Shown: one piece after another, positions 54,754 to 63,880 of the stretch | Layout of the letters: every line of letters begins with the position of its first letter | How positions within the stretch are numbered: position 1 is the first letter of the stretch | NCBI RefSeq assembly: GCF_007786475.1 | Contig: NZ_VNJJ01000003.1 | Location: 460,768-524,767, forward strand | Direction of reading: 5' to 3' | Length of the DNA stretch: 64,000 bases | From: Cohnella terricola | Lineage (GTDB): Bacteria > Bacillota > Bacilli > Paenibacillales > Paenibacillaceae | Notes under the pieces: generated by a model | What the model saw: only the letters and a program-made list of their open reading frames with translations | What the model was told of the DNA's origin: nothing | Database searches by the model: none | Translations under genes and position numbers: made by a program

Positions 54754-55400
54754 GCTTCGCCAGCATAACAACGGAAGAGAAACGCCGCGTGCTCGGCGAA
54801 TTTACCGAGGTGAAAGCGGAGTTCGCGTCCCGAGGCTGGTTCGCGGGCACTGGAGGCAATCTGTCTATGCGGATTGGCTCCTATTCGCAGGACGATTTTT
54901 TTTTCGCCGTGACGGCCAGCGGCAAAGATAAAACCCGTTCGACGCCGGAAGATTTCCTGTTCGTCGATCAGGACGGCAAGCCCTGCGAGGCTACAACGCT
55001 CAAGCCTTCCGCCGAAACCTCGCTTCATCGCGAGATTTACCGGCTGACGGGCGCAGGTGCCATTTTCCACATTCATAGTGTCTTCAACAATATCGTCTCC
55101 GAATGGTTCTGGGATCGCCGCGCCGTGCCGATCGAAGGAGTCGAGCTGATCAAGGCGTTTAACATTTGGGAAGAAGACGCCCGCATCGACGTACCGATTC
55201 TGACCAACTACGCCGACGTCCCCCGCATCGTCCCGGAAATTACCGAGCGTCTCGACCCTCGCGTCCCTGGACTGCTGATTCGCAAGCACGGCATATGCGC
55301 TTGGGGCAAAGACGCTTTCGAAGCGAAAAAGCATTTAGAGGCTTTCGAATTTCTATTCGAATACGTCTACCGCTTGGAACTGTTAAAAAATCGCGCATAA
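54750..55400 (+). CDS. mtnB: Methylthioribulose-1-phosphate dehydratase
   Basis: 216 residues, class II aldolase/adducin fold. It dehydrates methylthioribulose 1-phosphate to the diketone used by MtnW. Zinc histidines are in IFHIHSVFN and LIRKHGICAWGKD; SRGWFAGTGGNLS and VTASGKDK form the phosphate site. ATG after GAGGAGG, overlapping mtnX as ATGA. The next B. subtilis gene, mtnD (acireductone dioxygenase), is missing here, as are mtnA and mtnK; they must lie elsewhere if the pathway is complete. Confidence 0.93.
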   Translation: MSFASITTEEKRRVLGEFTEVKAEFASRGWFAGTGGNLSMRIGSYSQDDFFFAVTASGKDKTRSTPEDFLFVDQDGKPCEATTLKPSAETSLHREIYRLTGAGAIFHIHSVFNNIVSEWFWDRRAVPIEGVELIKAFNIWEEDARIDVPILTNYADVPRIVPEITERLDPRVPGLLIRKHGICAWGKDAFEAKKHLEAFEFLFEYVYRLELLKNRA

Positions 55401-55412
55401 TGTTCGCATAAG

Positions 55413-55468
55413 AAAAAATCCACTCCGTAACCTTGTCGCTCGAACTAGGTTAAAGAGTGGATTTTTTA
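55413..55468. terminator. Terminator between mtnB and dnaD
   Basis: AAAAAATCCACTC pairs perfectly with GAGTGGATTTTTT around about 30 bases that hold a weaker ACCT/AGGT pair. Works in both directions between convergent genes. Confidence 0.85.
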
Positions 55469-56185
55469 GCGTCCTGCGCGAAACTTCTGGCCGTGAAGGC
55501 GGGCTTCCTCCACGTTCGTCACGCGGTTGCGGCTCCATTCGAGGAGAATCCGGTCGATGTAACGGAAGCTCAGCTTGCCCGCAAACACCGATTCTTTCAG
55601 CGCGAATCGAATCAGTTCCTCCGGATACTGGTCTTGATCGAGCCAGCCGTTCATAATCTCGTACTCCGTCGGGGTGATCGGACGGCCAAATTCCTGCTCG
55701 AACAGGACGAACAAATTGCGCGGAGCGACAGCGGCCGATGTAGGCGGAATCGTACCCGCCGCTGCCGCTTCCGATTGCCCGGAAAGGCCCCCCGCGCCCT
55801 CGCGCCCTGCGCGTAGAGGCAGCTCTCCGGCAGCGAGCAAAACGCCGATCGCCCTGAACAGTCCGGAGAGATTATACTTCTCCGATTGTACGCCTGTCAG
55901 CGGATCGTATACTTCGTCAATCGTCACGAAGCCGAGTTTCATCAGCTTCTGCATCGTTTGCGCGACAAGCGACGGTGAACAGCCGAGCCTCTCCTGAAGC
56001 TGCTCGATCGTCGGAAATTCATTCTGCTCAAGCTGGCGATACGCGAGGAGATGAAGCAGCAGCATCCCTTCCGTATCGTTGAGCTTAAGCGCCCTATAGG
56101 TACGTAGGATCGCATAAGGAATGCTGACGGAGCCGTCCATATAAGCATCCGCCAATCCCTGCGCCAACGCGTTGCGATCGTTCAT
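55466..56185 (-). CDS. dnaD: DNA replication initiation protein DnaD
   Basis: About 239 residues from ATG 56185, nine bases after AGGTGA; a GTG 12 bases upstream lies in that site. An N-terminal winged-helix oligomerisation domain (about 20-110; IPYAILRTYRALKLNDTEGMLLLHLL) and a C-terminal DnaD/DnaB2 domain with the tail motif YIDRILLEW are joined by an Ala/Gly/Pro linker (about 125-150). It takes part in primosome assembly with DnaB and DnaI. It follows asnS after 27 bases, as in B. subtilis, but nth is not next. Confidence 0.92.
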   Translation of the reverse strand: MNDRNALAQGLADAYMDGSVSIPYAILRTYRALKLNDTEGMLLLHLLAYRQLEQNEFPTIEQLQERLGCSPSLVAQTMQKLMKLGFVTIDEVYDPLTGVQSEKYNLSGLFRAIGVLLAAGELPLRAGREGAGGLSGQSEAAAAGTIPPTSAAVAPRNLFVLFEQEFGRPITPTEYEIMNGWLDQDQYPEELIRFALKESVFAGKLSFRYIDRILLEWSRNRVTNVEEARLHGQKFRAGR

Positions 56186-56212
56186 CTCTCGTGTCACCTC
56201 ATTCCATTCTCG

Positions 56213-57505
56213 TTACGGATATAGCCTGTACAGCGTCCGCGGGAACGCGATCGTCTCGCGCACGTGATCCAAGCCGCATATCCAAGCCACGACCCGCTCC
56301 AGCCCCAAGCCGAAGCCGGAGTGCGGGACCGTTCCGTACTTGCGCAAGTCCATATACCAGCCGTATGCCTCTTCCGTCAGCTCATGCTCCGAGAACCGCT
56401 CCGCTAACAATTCGGGATCGTCGATGCGCTGCGAGCCCCCAATAATCTCGCCGTACCCTTCGGGCGCGATCATGTCCGCGCACAGCACCACTTCTGGACG
56501 GTTCGGATCCGGCTTCATATAGAACGCCTTAAAGCTTGCCGGATAGTGGGTTATAAACACCGGACGGTCGAACTTCTCGGCGATTGCCGTCTCGTGCGGA
56601 GCGCCGAAATCTTCTCCCCACGGCAGCTCCATGCCGATCTCCTTAAGCAGATCGAGCGCTTCGTCGTACGTGATGCGCGGGAAAGGCGGCTTCACGCGCT
56701 CGAGCGCGGCAACGTCACGCTCCAACACGGACAATTCGGCCCGGCATTTGGACAGAATGCGATCCACGATATAACCGATAAATTGTTCCTGGACGTTCAA
56801 GTTCTCTTCATGATCGACGAACGCCATCTCCGGCTCGATCATCCAGAATTCGATCAGGTGACGGCGGGTTTTCGATTTCTCGGCACGGAACGTCGGTCCG
56901 AACGAGTACACTTTCCCTAACGCCATTGCTGCCGCTTCCATATACAGTTGTCCGCTCTGCGTCAAATACGCATCTTCGTCGAAATATTTCGTATGGAACA
57001 GGTTGGTCGTCCCTTCGCACGAAGATGGCGTCAGGATCGGCGGATCGACGAGGGTAAAGCCGCGTTCGTCGAAGAAACTTTGAATAGCGGAAATAATCTC
57101 CGCTCGTATGCGAAGGATCGCGCGCTGACGTGGAGCACGCAGCCATAGATGGCGGTGATCCATCAGAAAATCGACTCCGTGCTCCTTCGGGGTAATCGGG
57201 TAATCCTTGGCGATCTGAATGATCTCGATGCCCGTCACGGACAACTCGTAACCGGAAGAGCTGCGAGGCTCTTCCCTCACGATTCCCGTCACGTAAAACG
57301 AGCTTTCTTGCGTCAGTTGACCGGCTTTCTCCCAAACCGCTTCGTCCACTTCCGCCTTGACCAATACGCCTTGGATGAAGCCCATGCCGTCGCGAATTTG
57401 CAGAAACTGAATTTTACCGCTCGAACGCTTGCGCGTCAGCCATCCTCCGAACGTAACCGATTGTCCGACGAATTGGCCGATCGAGGCTAAATCTACGCGT
57501 GCCAT
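56213..57505 (-). CDS. asnS: Asparaginyl-tRNA synthetase
   Basis: 430 residues, class IIb. N-terminal OB-fold anticodon domain (about 15-100; [23 protein letters not shown]), then the catalytic domain with motif 1 ([16 protein letters not shown]), motif 2 ([25 protein letters not shown]) and motif 3 ([13 protein letters not shown]). It charges tRNA-Asn, which means the organism need not make Asn-tRNA by amidation. ATG after GGAAGGGG. It sits between ackA and dnaD. Confidence 0.94.
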   Translation of the reverse strand: MARVDLASIGQFVGQSVTFGGWLTRKRSSGKIQFLQIRDGMGFIQGVLVKAEVDEAVWEKAGQLTQESSFYVTGIVREEPRSSSGYELSVTGIEIIQIAKDYPITPKEHGVDFLMDHRHLWLRAPRQRAILRIRAEIISAIQSFFDERGFTLVDPPILTPSSCEGTTNLFHTKYFDEDAYLTQSGQLYMEAAAMALGKVYSFGPTFRAEKSKTRRHLIEFWMIEPEMAFVDHEENLNVQEQFIGYIVDRILSKCRAELSVLERDVAALERVKPPFPRITYDEALDLLKEIGMELPWGEDFGAPHETAIAEKFDRPVFITHYPASFKAFYMKPDPNRPEVVLCADMIAPEGYGEIIGGSQRIDDPELLAERFSEHELTEEAYGWYMDLRKYGTVPHSGFGLGLERVVAWICGLDHVRETIAFPRTLYRLYP

Positions 57506-57520
57506 CCCTTTACCCCTTCC

Positions 57521-58747
57521 TTATAGTTCGCTTGAATCGGCTGCTAACTTGTTAAGAACAAGTTTATACGTATCCCGCGCGATGAGCAATTCTTCGTTTG
57601 TCGGCACGACTAGGACTTGAACCGGCGAGTCGTCCGTCGTAATTCGCCGCGGCTCGGACGATCTGACGGCATTTCTGCCGTCGTCGAATTTCACGCCGAA
57701 GAATGTCAGTTTTTCGCAGATTTCCTTGCGCAAGACGTCCGAGTTCTCCCCGACGCCGGCCGTGAAGACGATCGCGTCTACGCCGTCCATTGACGCGATA
57801 TATGCACCGATATATTTGCGGATTCGATAAGCGTACATCTCAAACGCAAGCCGCGCTTTTTCGTTGCCTTCCCTCATCGCCTCGACGACCTCGCGCATGT
57901 CGCTGCTAATGCCGGAGACCGCAAGTAAGCCGCTGTGCTTGTTCAACATGGAGTTGACCTCGTTCAGCGTCAAATCTTCCTTATTGATCGTAAACGGTAC
58001 GACGGCGGGATCCAGGTCCCCGCTTCGCGTTCCCATCATCAGCCCTTCGAGCGGAGTCATGCCCATGCTCGTATCGTAGGACTTGCCGTGCAGAATCGCA
58101 CAGCAGCTCGCTCCGTTCCCGATATGGCAAGAGACGAGCTTCAGCTCCTCAAGCGGACGCCCGAGAAACTCGGCAGCGCGTTGGCTGACGTAGTCGTGCG
58201 ACGTGCCGTGAAAACCGTAGCGACGAATTTTGTGTTTGCGGTATAGAACGGTCGGAATCGCATACAAATACGAGACAGACGGCATCGTCTGATGGAACGC
58301 GGTATCGAAGACAACCGTCTGCGTGACTTCCGGCAAGTTGGATTCGACGGCAACGATCCCCATCATATGCGCAGGGTTGTGCAACGGCGCCAGATCGAAC
58401 AATTGACGAATCTCGAATTTCACCTTTTGATCCACTACGACCGATTCGCTGAACGATTCGCCGCCGTGAACGACCCGATGCCCGACCGCCTGAATGTCTT
58501 GAATGTTCTTCAGGACGCCGAATTTTTTATGCGTCAGCATGTCCAGCACTTTTTTGATCGCCGTCGTATGGTCGAGAATCTCGCTCACTTCCCGTACCTC
58601 GGGCTGATGATCAACTTCATGGGTCAGGATGGACGAATCCATCCCGATTCGTTCCACGCGCCCTTTGGCGAGCACATCTTCCGTAGTCATGTTGTAAAGC
58701 TGATATTTAAGCGAGGAGCTTCCCGCGTTAATGACGAGTATGTTCAT
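57521..58747 (-). CDS. ackA: Acetate kinase
   Basis: 408 residues. Interconverts acetate plus ATP and acetyl phosphate plus ADP. ASKHA motifs: VINAGSSSLKYQL, VGHRVVHGGE, VVFDTAFHQTMP, YGFHGTSHDYVS, SCHIGNGAS, and VFTAGVGENS. Its start overlaps the upstream dehydrogenase stop by 4 bases, so the two are coupled. Butyrate kinase is a related alternative, but the length and the VVHGG motif fit AckA better. No pta gene is in the window. Confidence 0.93.
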   Translation of the reverse strand: MNILVINAGSSSLKYQLYNMTTEDVLAKGRVERIGMDSSILTHEVDHQPEVREVSEILDHTTAIKKVLDMLTHKKFGVLKNIQDIQAVGHRVVHGGESFSESVVVDQKVKFEIRQLFDLAPLHNPAHMMGIVAVESNLPEVTQTVVFDTAFHQTMPSVSYLYAIPTVLYRKHKIRRYGFHGTSHDYVSQRAAEFLGRPLEELKLVSCHIGNGASCCAILHGKSYDTSMGMTPLEGLMMGTRSGDLDPAVVPFTINKEDLTLNEVNSMLNKHSGLLAVSGISSDMREVVEAMREGNEKARLAFEMYAYRIRKYIGAYIASMDGVDAIVFTAGVGENSDVLRKEICEKLTFFGVKFDDGRNAVRSSEPRRITTDDSPVQVLVVPTNEELLIARDTYKLVLNKLAADSSEL

Positions 58748-59616
58748 GTTAGCCGTTCACCATCCTTGTCGTACTTGAAAAATCCGATCCCGCTCTTGAT
58801 GCCGAGGTGGCCAGCGCGCACTTTTTTCTTCAGCAAAAATGACGGCCTGTATTTTAATTCCCCGTATTCCCGGAACATCCGCTCCAGGGCGGCAAGCACG
58901 GAGTCGAGTCCGAAGCGGTCTGCCATCTCCAGCGGACCGTGCTCGAACCGATAACCCATGCTCATGGCGGAGTCGATGTCCTCCGGAGAAGCCACCCCTT
59001 CCTCCAGCAAATGCAGCGCTTCGTTAATGAGCAGACAGATCAACCGAGTCGTGACGAAACCCGGAGATTCGTATACCATGACGCCTTTCTTGGCCAAAAT
59101 ATCGTCGATGAACGCTTTCGTTCTGCTGAACGTTTCGTCCGACGTCTGCAAGCCGCGGATAATCTCCACGACATCGATTCGAATCGCCGGATAGACGAAA
59201 TGCATGCCAATGACGCGCTCGGGAAATTCACTCGCGCCCGCAAGCTCCGTCAAGCTTAACGTCGACGTATTGCTCGCCAGAACGGCATCGTGAGCAACGA
59301 TTCCGTCGAGTTGCCGGAACACGTCCTTTTTGCTTTCCAAATCTTCGCTGATCGTCTCGATCACTAGATCGCAGTCCGCCAGATACTGCAAAGATGTTTC
59401 CATATGTATCCGGTTAAGCGTTAATTTTTTCTCTGCGGCCGTGATCGCCCATCTTTCCATCTGGCGATCGAGGCTTTGCTCCAAAGATTCCTTCGCTTGC
59501 TGCAGCTTTTCCGGCGTCTTCTCCACCAGATGAACGTCCAGTCCCTTAACAGCAAGCATCTCGGCGATACTTTGCCCCATCGTCCCCGCGCCTACGACGC
59601 CAACGATCTTAAACAT
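58744..59616 (-). CDS. 3-hydroxyacyl-CoA (3-hydroxybutyryl-CoA) dehydrogenase
   Basis: About 290 residues from ATG 59616, which follows GGAGTGG. NAD(P)-dependent oxidoreductase of the HBD/FadB2 type: Rossmann motif VGVVGAGTMGQSIA, SNTSTLSLTELA, and GMHFVYPA (where FFNP is usual) near the catalytic His. The C-terminal helical domain has ESPGFVTTRL and GYRFEHGPLEMAD. It acts on short acyl-CoAs in butanoate or fatty-acid metabolism. Coupled to ackA. The exact substrate is inferred from the family only. Confidence 0.87.
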   Translation of the reverse strand: MFKIVGVVGAGTMGQSIAEMLAVKGLDVHLVEKTPEKLQQAKESLEQSLDRQMERWAITAAEKKLTLNRIHMETSLQYLADCDLVIETISEDLESKKDVFRQLDGIVAHDAVLASNTSTLSLTELAGASEFPERVIGMHFVYPAIRIDVVEIIRGLQTSDETFSRTKAFIDDILAKKGVMVYESPGFVTTRLICLLINEALHLLEEGVASPEDIDSAMSMGYRFEHGPLEMADRFGLDSVLAALERMFREYGELKYRPSFLLKKKVRAGHLGIKSGIGFFKYDKDGERLT

Positions 59617-59670
59617 GATCCCATCCACTCCAATCCCGTGTTGCGGTGTTCTGTATGTCTACATAAATAA

Positions 59671-59740
59671 TAAGATGATCGTACCCGTTCCGCATTGAGA
59701 TTTCTCACATTTCGGAACTTCGTCGGGTACTCTCATCTTA
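59671..59740 (-). terminator. Long imperfect hairpin behind the anti-sigma gene
   Basis: A 70-base nested inverted repeat: TAAGATGATCGTACCCG with CGGGTACTCTCATCTTA outside, then TTCCGCATTGAGA with TCTCACATTTCGGAA around a 2-base centre. A-rich and T-rich ends give it terminator character for the reverse-strand anti-sigma gene 12 bases away. It is far longer than the other terminators in this window. Confidence 0.6.
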
Positions 59741-59752
59741 TCATAATCGGAG

Positions 59753-60952
59753 CTATTTTGCCGAAGGGGCGAACCATCCCCTAGACCAATTGATCCAGTT
59801 CTTAACATAGTTCTCCTGAATCGCCCACTGAACCATCACGACGGACTCTCCCGGTTCAATGCCGACCACTACCGACTGCCGTTCGTTTTCCGGCAATTGG
59901 TACGACAAGACCTTCAGGCTGCTTCTGGTTACAAACAAAGCAATATCCTCGTCCTGCGAAGTAAAAGCATCGATCGCGTCGGGTTCAATTCGCTTGATAT
60001 CGGCCTCGCTTAAGACCGGCGGGTTGTCTTTCACGATATCGGTGTTCGCAAACCGTACGTTGACCGTCGGCCAATCGTAGATGTCCCGAGCGTCAAACTT
60101 TCCCTTGATCGGTCCGTTCTCTTTCGCCACCCACTCGTTATTTTCCCTTACGACAGCCCATTGGTCGTAAGCCAATCCAGAATCGCCGGTTTTCAGCGCC
60201 TCCGCCAGAGTTACGTTGCCTTCTTCCACCGCGTTCGCGTTCCGTACACGATTCTCGAACGATATAGTTGGCAGCAAGTTGGTCAGCACGCGGCTGGCCT
60301 CGACCGGTTTCCCGTTATCGTTCACGTTCGTCGTTTGCAGAATCGTTACGTAGTGATCGCCGGCGTATAGCAGTTTCTCGGTTTTGCGGAGCATCGCGGG
60401 TTCCGTCAATTCGCCCTCGTTCTCTTTTTTCTTGCCGCTTTTCCGAGCCACGAGCCTTTGATCTCCTTTGCCCATCGGATCTTCGGTCGCTTCGATATGC
60501 CAGAAATTTTGTTTATACGGCATCCAGATTCCGGGGCCGGTACCGATAAGCTGAAGTTGGTTATTCTCAGGGGCCACAACCACAGTGCGGTAAGTGCTTC
60601 GAGTGCCCTGGGCGTCGTCTTTCCTCAGTCCAATCACAACCGCGGAGTGCGGGATTGGATTGATCTCGCGTTCGTTTGTCGCCGAAGCGGTTGCACTCGC
60701 CTGCTCCGTCGGAAGCGTCGACTTATCGGCTTCTTCTCCAACGGTTCCCCTCCAGCTCCACACCCCGGCCACGACGGCGACGGCCAGTACGAACGAGGCG
60801 CCGATCATGCCGAAGCGCAGGAACGGCGGCCTTCTTAATCCCCGTCGCGGATGATCCAGATTCTCATTGATTTTTCGGCGAAGCGCATCGTCGAAACCAT
60901 TGCGAGACAGCGGACCGCTTCTAAGCTGTTCGAATAGTTCCTTTTCATCCAT
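59753..60952 (-). CDS. Probable membrane-bound anti-sigma factor / sigma regulator
   Basis: 399 residues. A cytoplasmic N terminus of about 45 residues with a helical, charged sequence (NGFDDALRRKINENLD), one transmembrane helix (about 47-65; MIGASFVLAVAVVAGVW), then about 330 extracytoplasmic residues without a recognisable enzyme motif. There is no zinc-binding HxxxCxxC motif. It overlaps the ECF sigma gene by 8 bases, the classic layout of a sigma factor and its membrane anti-sigma. The stress signal is unknown. The C-terminal domain resembles the sigma-factor regulator proteins of Bacilli (inference). Confidence 0.78.
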   Translation of the reverse strand: MDEKELFEQLRSGPLSRNGFDDALRRKINENLDHPRRGLRRPPFLRFGMIGASFVLAVAVVAGVWSWRGTVGEEADKSTLPTEQASATASATNEREINPIPHSAVVIGLRKDDAQGTRSTYRTVVVAPENNQLQLIGTGPGIWMPYKQNFWHIEATEDPMGKGDQRLVARKSGKKKENEGELTEPAMLRKTEKLLYAGDHYVTILQTTNVNDNGKPVEASRVLTNLLPTISFENRVRNANAVEEGNVTLAEALKTGDSGLAYDQWAVVRENNEWVAKENGPIKGKFDARDIYDWPTVNVRFANTDIVKDNPPVLSEADIKRIEPDAIDAFTSQDEDIALFVTRSSLKVLSYQLPENERQSVVVGIEPGESVVMVQWAIQENYVKNWINWSRGWFAPSAK

Positions 60953-61508
60953 TGCGGCTCGCCTCCTTCATCTTCGTTAATTTTTGCCGGGCATGAAACA
61001 TTCGGGATTTCACGGTTCCTTCGGTCACATCCAACACTTGAGCGATTTCTTTTAAGGATAATTGATTATGAGCGTATAAGATAATAACCTCTCTATACTT
61101 CTTCGGTAACTCGAGCACCATTTTCCACATCTCATTCACCGCGGCGTTCTCCATCACGTCCTGTTCGACGGAATGCCGCTCCCCGTAATCCTCCACGAAG
61201 TCGGACAAGGTCACCTTGCGGAAAAAAGCCGATCTTTGGAAATCGATCGCGGTGTTGCGCGTAATCGTCAGCAGCCAAGTTTTTACCGACGCGTCCCTTC
61301 GGAAGGCATGCATGTTGCGAAACACTTTAATGAATACCTCTTGCGTAATGTCGTCGGCCAGATCCCATTTGCGGGTAATGCTGTACGCGTAATTCCAGAC
61401 TTCCTTCCCGTAAGCCGTCATCAGTTCGTTTAACAAGCCCTTGTTGTCGTCGCTTTCAACCATATATTTAAGGAAATCGAAATTACGTTGGGACTCCAAT
61501 CTTGCCAC
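60945..61508 (-). CDS. ECF-type RNA polymerase sigma factor
   Basis: 187 residues. Region 2 (about 30-95) has LADDITQEVFIKVFRNMHAF and TWLLTITRNTAIDFQR; region 4 (about 125-178) has LPKKYREVIILYAHNQLSLKEIAQVLDVTEGTVKSRMFHARQKL. It resembles SigW, SigV and SigX of B. subtilis. A promoter with ECF spacing lies upstream, which suggests autoregulation. It is co-transcribed with its regulator. Confidence 0.92.
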   Translation of the reverse strand: MARLESQRNFDFLKYMVESDDNKGLLNELMTAYGKEVWNYAYSITRKWDLADDITQEVFIKVFRNMHAFRRDASVKTWLLTITRNTAIDFQRSAFFRKVTLSDFVEDYGERHSVEQDVMENAAVNEMWKMVLELPKKYREVIILYAHNQLSLKEIAQVLDVTEGTVKSRMFHARQKLTKMKEASRNG

Positions 61509-61519
61509 CTCTAATCCTA

Positions 61520-61547
61520 TAAACGAATCAAAACCGTATCAGGTTCA
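61520..61547 (-). promoter_or_regulatory. Candidate ECF-sigma autoregulated promoter
   Basis: Reverse strand TGAACC (61542-61547), 16 bases, CGTTTA (61520-61525), similar to the TGAAAC-N16-CGTA form of ECF promoters. Located 12 bases upstream of the sigma-factor start codon. Confidence 0.5.
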
Positions 61548-61611
61548 ATGCTACCATACTTTTTGTCCGAACGCTTTCTTAAGATTCATAAGATTTCCTT
61601 AAATTCATGTT

Positions 61612-61662
61612 AAAAAGGCCGTCCCACGGAATTCCGAATGGAACCCGAGGGACAGCCCCTGA
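61612..61662 (-). terminator. Terminator behind the FtsH-like gene
   Basis: Reverse strand GGGGCTGTCCC pairs with GGGACGGCC, followed by TTTTTAAC, 31 bases past the stop codon. Confidence 0.75.
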
Positions 61663-61692
61663 AAGCCGGAAAACGAGTTGCACGAAACGAAA

Positions 61693-63192
61693 TCAAGCCG
61701 CTTCGTTCGCGAGAATGTCGCGCAGCTGCTTGCCCGACAACGTCTCTTCGCTGATAAGATGATTGAGCAGCAAATCGAACGCTTCTTTATGCTTGCCTAG
61801 CAGACTTCTCGTCTGATTCGTAAGCTCGTCTAGAATCGATGCGTTCTCCGCGGACCATTGCTCTTGGGTCAATGCTTGCGGATGAATAATGCCGAGTTCC
61901 GACATGCCCGATTCGATCATCGTTCTTACGATATCGGTCGCTTGGTCGAAATCGCCCTTGGAACCCGTGCTTCTTCCGCCGTAGAAGATTTCCTCCGCGA
62001 CCGCGCCGCCCAGCGCGATCATGATTTGCTCTTCGAGAACGGTTTTTGTATACAGGTAACTGTCCTGCTGCGGATGATGGCGCACGTAACCGAGCGCTTG
62101 ACCGCGCGGTGTCAGCGACACTTGCGCGACGCTCTTCGGCCGAACGTTCTCCGCAACGATAGCATGACCAAGCTCGTGGATCGCGACCCGTTCGCGTTCT
62201 TCGCGAGTCGTTTCGCGATCCATTCTCTCGCCCATCATGACTTTGTCGATCGACTGCGTCAAATGCGCCATCGACAAGGTTTCCGACTCGTCCCGCATCG
62301 CATAGATCGCTGCTTCGTTCATAACGCTCTCGAGCTGTGCCCCGGAAAATCCGAACGTCTCTTCGGCCACCTTCGTTAATGAAACTTCCGTGGCCAAAGG
62401 TTTGTTACGCGCATGGAGCTTAAGAATATGCTCTCTGCCTGATTTATCGGGCAGATCGACCTGAATGTGCCGGTCAAACCGACCCGGGCGGAGCAACGCC
62501 GGATCGAGCAATTCTTTACGGTTAGTCGCGGCGATCAAGAGCACGCGTACGTTCTCGTCGCCTTGCACGCCGTCCATCTCCGTCAGCAATTGGTTTAAAG
62601 TCTGGTCGTACTCGCGATGCTGACCACCGTCCCGTTTGCCGCCGATCCCGTCGATTTCATCGATAAAAATAATTGCGCTGTTGCGCTTCAGCTTAATGGC
62701 TTGCTGTCTGGCTTCCTTGAACAAATCGCGAATTCTTCCCGCGCCGACCCCGACGTACATCTCCACGAACTCGCTGCCGGAAGCGGCGATGAACGCGGAA
62801 TGGGTATACTGCGCCGCGGCTTTGGCGAGCAGCGTTTTCCCCGTGCCCGGAGGTCCCGTCAGTAGGATACCCTTCAGCGGGCGAATGCCTAGCTTCTGAA
62901 TTTTATCTCTGTACACAAGAAAATCCAACGCTTCCGTTAATTCGCGCTTCGGCTGGTCTTGTCCTCCGATATCGTCGAAGGTCAGAAACTCCGGTTTGCG
63001 GGCGATCGCTTTTTTGCCAGCGGCACCCATCGCGAGACCGCCTCTCGAGCGGGAGAATAAGAAAATCACTCCGCCAGTAACCAAACCCATAACGAGCAGT
63101 GCAGGCGATATCCCTACGTACAGTAGAAACACGAACAAAACGACGAGGGCTCCGATCGCGATTTCTTTAGCGTATGATCTTATTTTACGCAT
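61693..63192 (-). CDS. FtsH-like membrane ATP-dependent metalloprotease lacking the extracytoplasmic domain
   Basis: 499 residues against about 630-670 for usual FtsH. Two hydrophobic helices (about 10-28 and 30-46) follow each other directly, so the normal extracytoplasmic domain of 70 or more residues is missing. The AAA+ module has Walker A GPPGTGKT (113-120), pore loop MYVGVG, Walker B IIFIDEID, and the second region of homology [13 protein letters not shown]. The M41 peptidase has HELGH (339-343) and a third ligand Asp in [10 protein letters not shown]. All catalytic residues are intact. It overlaps by 8 bases an upstream gene for a small membrane protein, probably a partner. A full-length FtsH is expected elsewhere. 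Confidence 0.88.
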   Translation of the reverse strand: MRKIRSYAKEIAIGALVVLFVFLLYVGISPALLVMGLVTGGVIFLFSRSRGGLAMGAAGKKAIARKPEFLTFDDIGGQDQPKRELTEALDFLVYRDKIQKLGIRPLKGILLTGPPGTGKTLLAKAAAQYTHSAFIAASGSEFVEMYVGVGAGRIRDLFKEARQQAIKLKRNSAIIFIDEIDGIGGKRDGGQHREYDQTLNQLLTEMDGVQGDENVRVLLIAATNRKELLDPALLRPGRFDRHIQVDLPDKSGREHILKLHARNKPLATEVSLTKVAEETFGFSGAQLESVMNEAAIYAMRDESETLSMAHLTQSIDKVMMGERMDRETTREERERVAIHELGHAIVAENVRPKSVAQVSLTPRGQALGYVRHHPQQDSYLYTKTVLEEQIMIALGGAVAEEIFYGGRSTGSKGDFDQATDIVRTMIESGMSELGIIHPQALTQEQWSAENASILDELTNQTRSLLGKHKEAFDLLLNHLISEETLSGKQLRDILANEAA

Positions 63193-63724
63193 TTGGCCAC
63201 GCCCCTAACATGACAGGTTCGCGAGGCAGTACGACGAACTTGGCCGCATTTCCGTCTTTCATCGATATATAGACGTTCGTCTCGTCCATATCCGTCTTGA
63301 CGGTCACGCCGGGAAATTGTTTGGACAATCCCTCCATCGCATCGCGAATTCCTGAATACTTGTGGTTCTCCATCGCTTCCGCGACGTCGAACAGCGAATA
63401 ACTCCAAGCTTTCTCAAGAAGCTCGTTGCTAGCGGCAGCCGAAGGCTCCAGCTCTAATTGCTTGGCCCCGATCTCGCTCGCGCCATCCTGTTTGATCTTA
63501 CGATAAACTTCACCGAGATTGGCGTTCGGGTCGAGCTGAACTTTGACTTTCACGAGCCCGTTCTCCATCTCGACGCGCGCGGAATCTACTCCTTTCACGG
63601 AGTTTGCAACGCGGTCCAAAGGTTTCTCTACGCCATAATGGCGATAAGCGAACCATCCGCCGAACAGGATCGCGGCCGTTAAGACCGCGGTTATCGAAAT
63701 TGGCAGTATTTTTAATTTTTTCAT
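63185..63724 (-). CDS. Single-pass membrane protein, partner of the FtsH-like protease
   Basis: 179 residues. One N-terminal helix (about 7-28; ISITAVLTAAILFGGWFAY), then about 150 residues expected outside the membrane, with beta segments (ARVEMENGLVKVKVQL, VTVKTDMDETNVYISMKD) and a helical middle (LLEKAWSYSLFDVAEAMENHK). I do not recognise a family. The 8-base overlap with the FtsH-like gene implies coupled expression. It may supply the extracytoplasmic part that the protease lacks, or act as its adaptor; both are inference. Start at ATG 63724. Confidence 0.7.
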   Translation of the reverse strand: MKKLKILPISITAVLTAAILFGGWFAYRHYGVEKPLDRVANSVKGVDSARVEMENGLVKVKVQLDPNANLGEVYRKIKQDGASEIGAKQLELEPSAAASNELLEKAWSYSLFDVAEAMENHKYSGIRDAMEGLSKQFPGVTVKTDMDETNVYISMKDGNAAKFVVLPREPVMLGAWPNA

Positions 63725-63880
63725 TAAACCGATCCCCCTATATGAAAGTGTTTGGCAACGGCGATCATAGACGGCGTCGGTAACTAGTCAATAATGGTCA
63801 AACTCAAAACTCGGTCAGCTGAGTACATAAAATAGTATATCAGTATTTGATAGATGAATCGTTAGACGATGTCTGGGACT
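63725..63880. other. Intergenic region between the FtsH partner and the group II intron
   Basis: About 155 AT-rich bases. It should contain the promoter of the protease operon; ATATCAGTATTTG and TAAAATAGTATATC stretches are candidates, but no convincing -35/-10 pair was found. It would form the 3' exon side of the intron. Confidence 0.35.
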
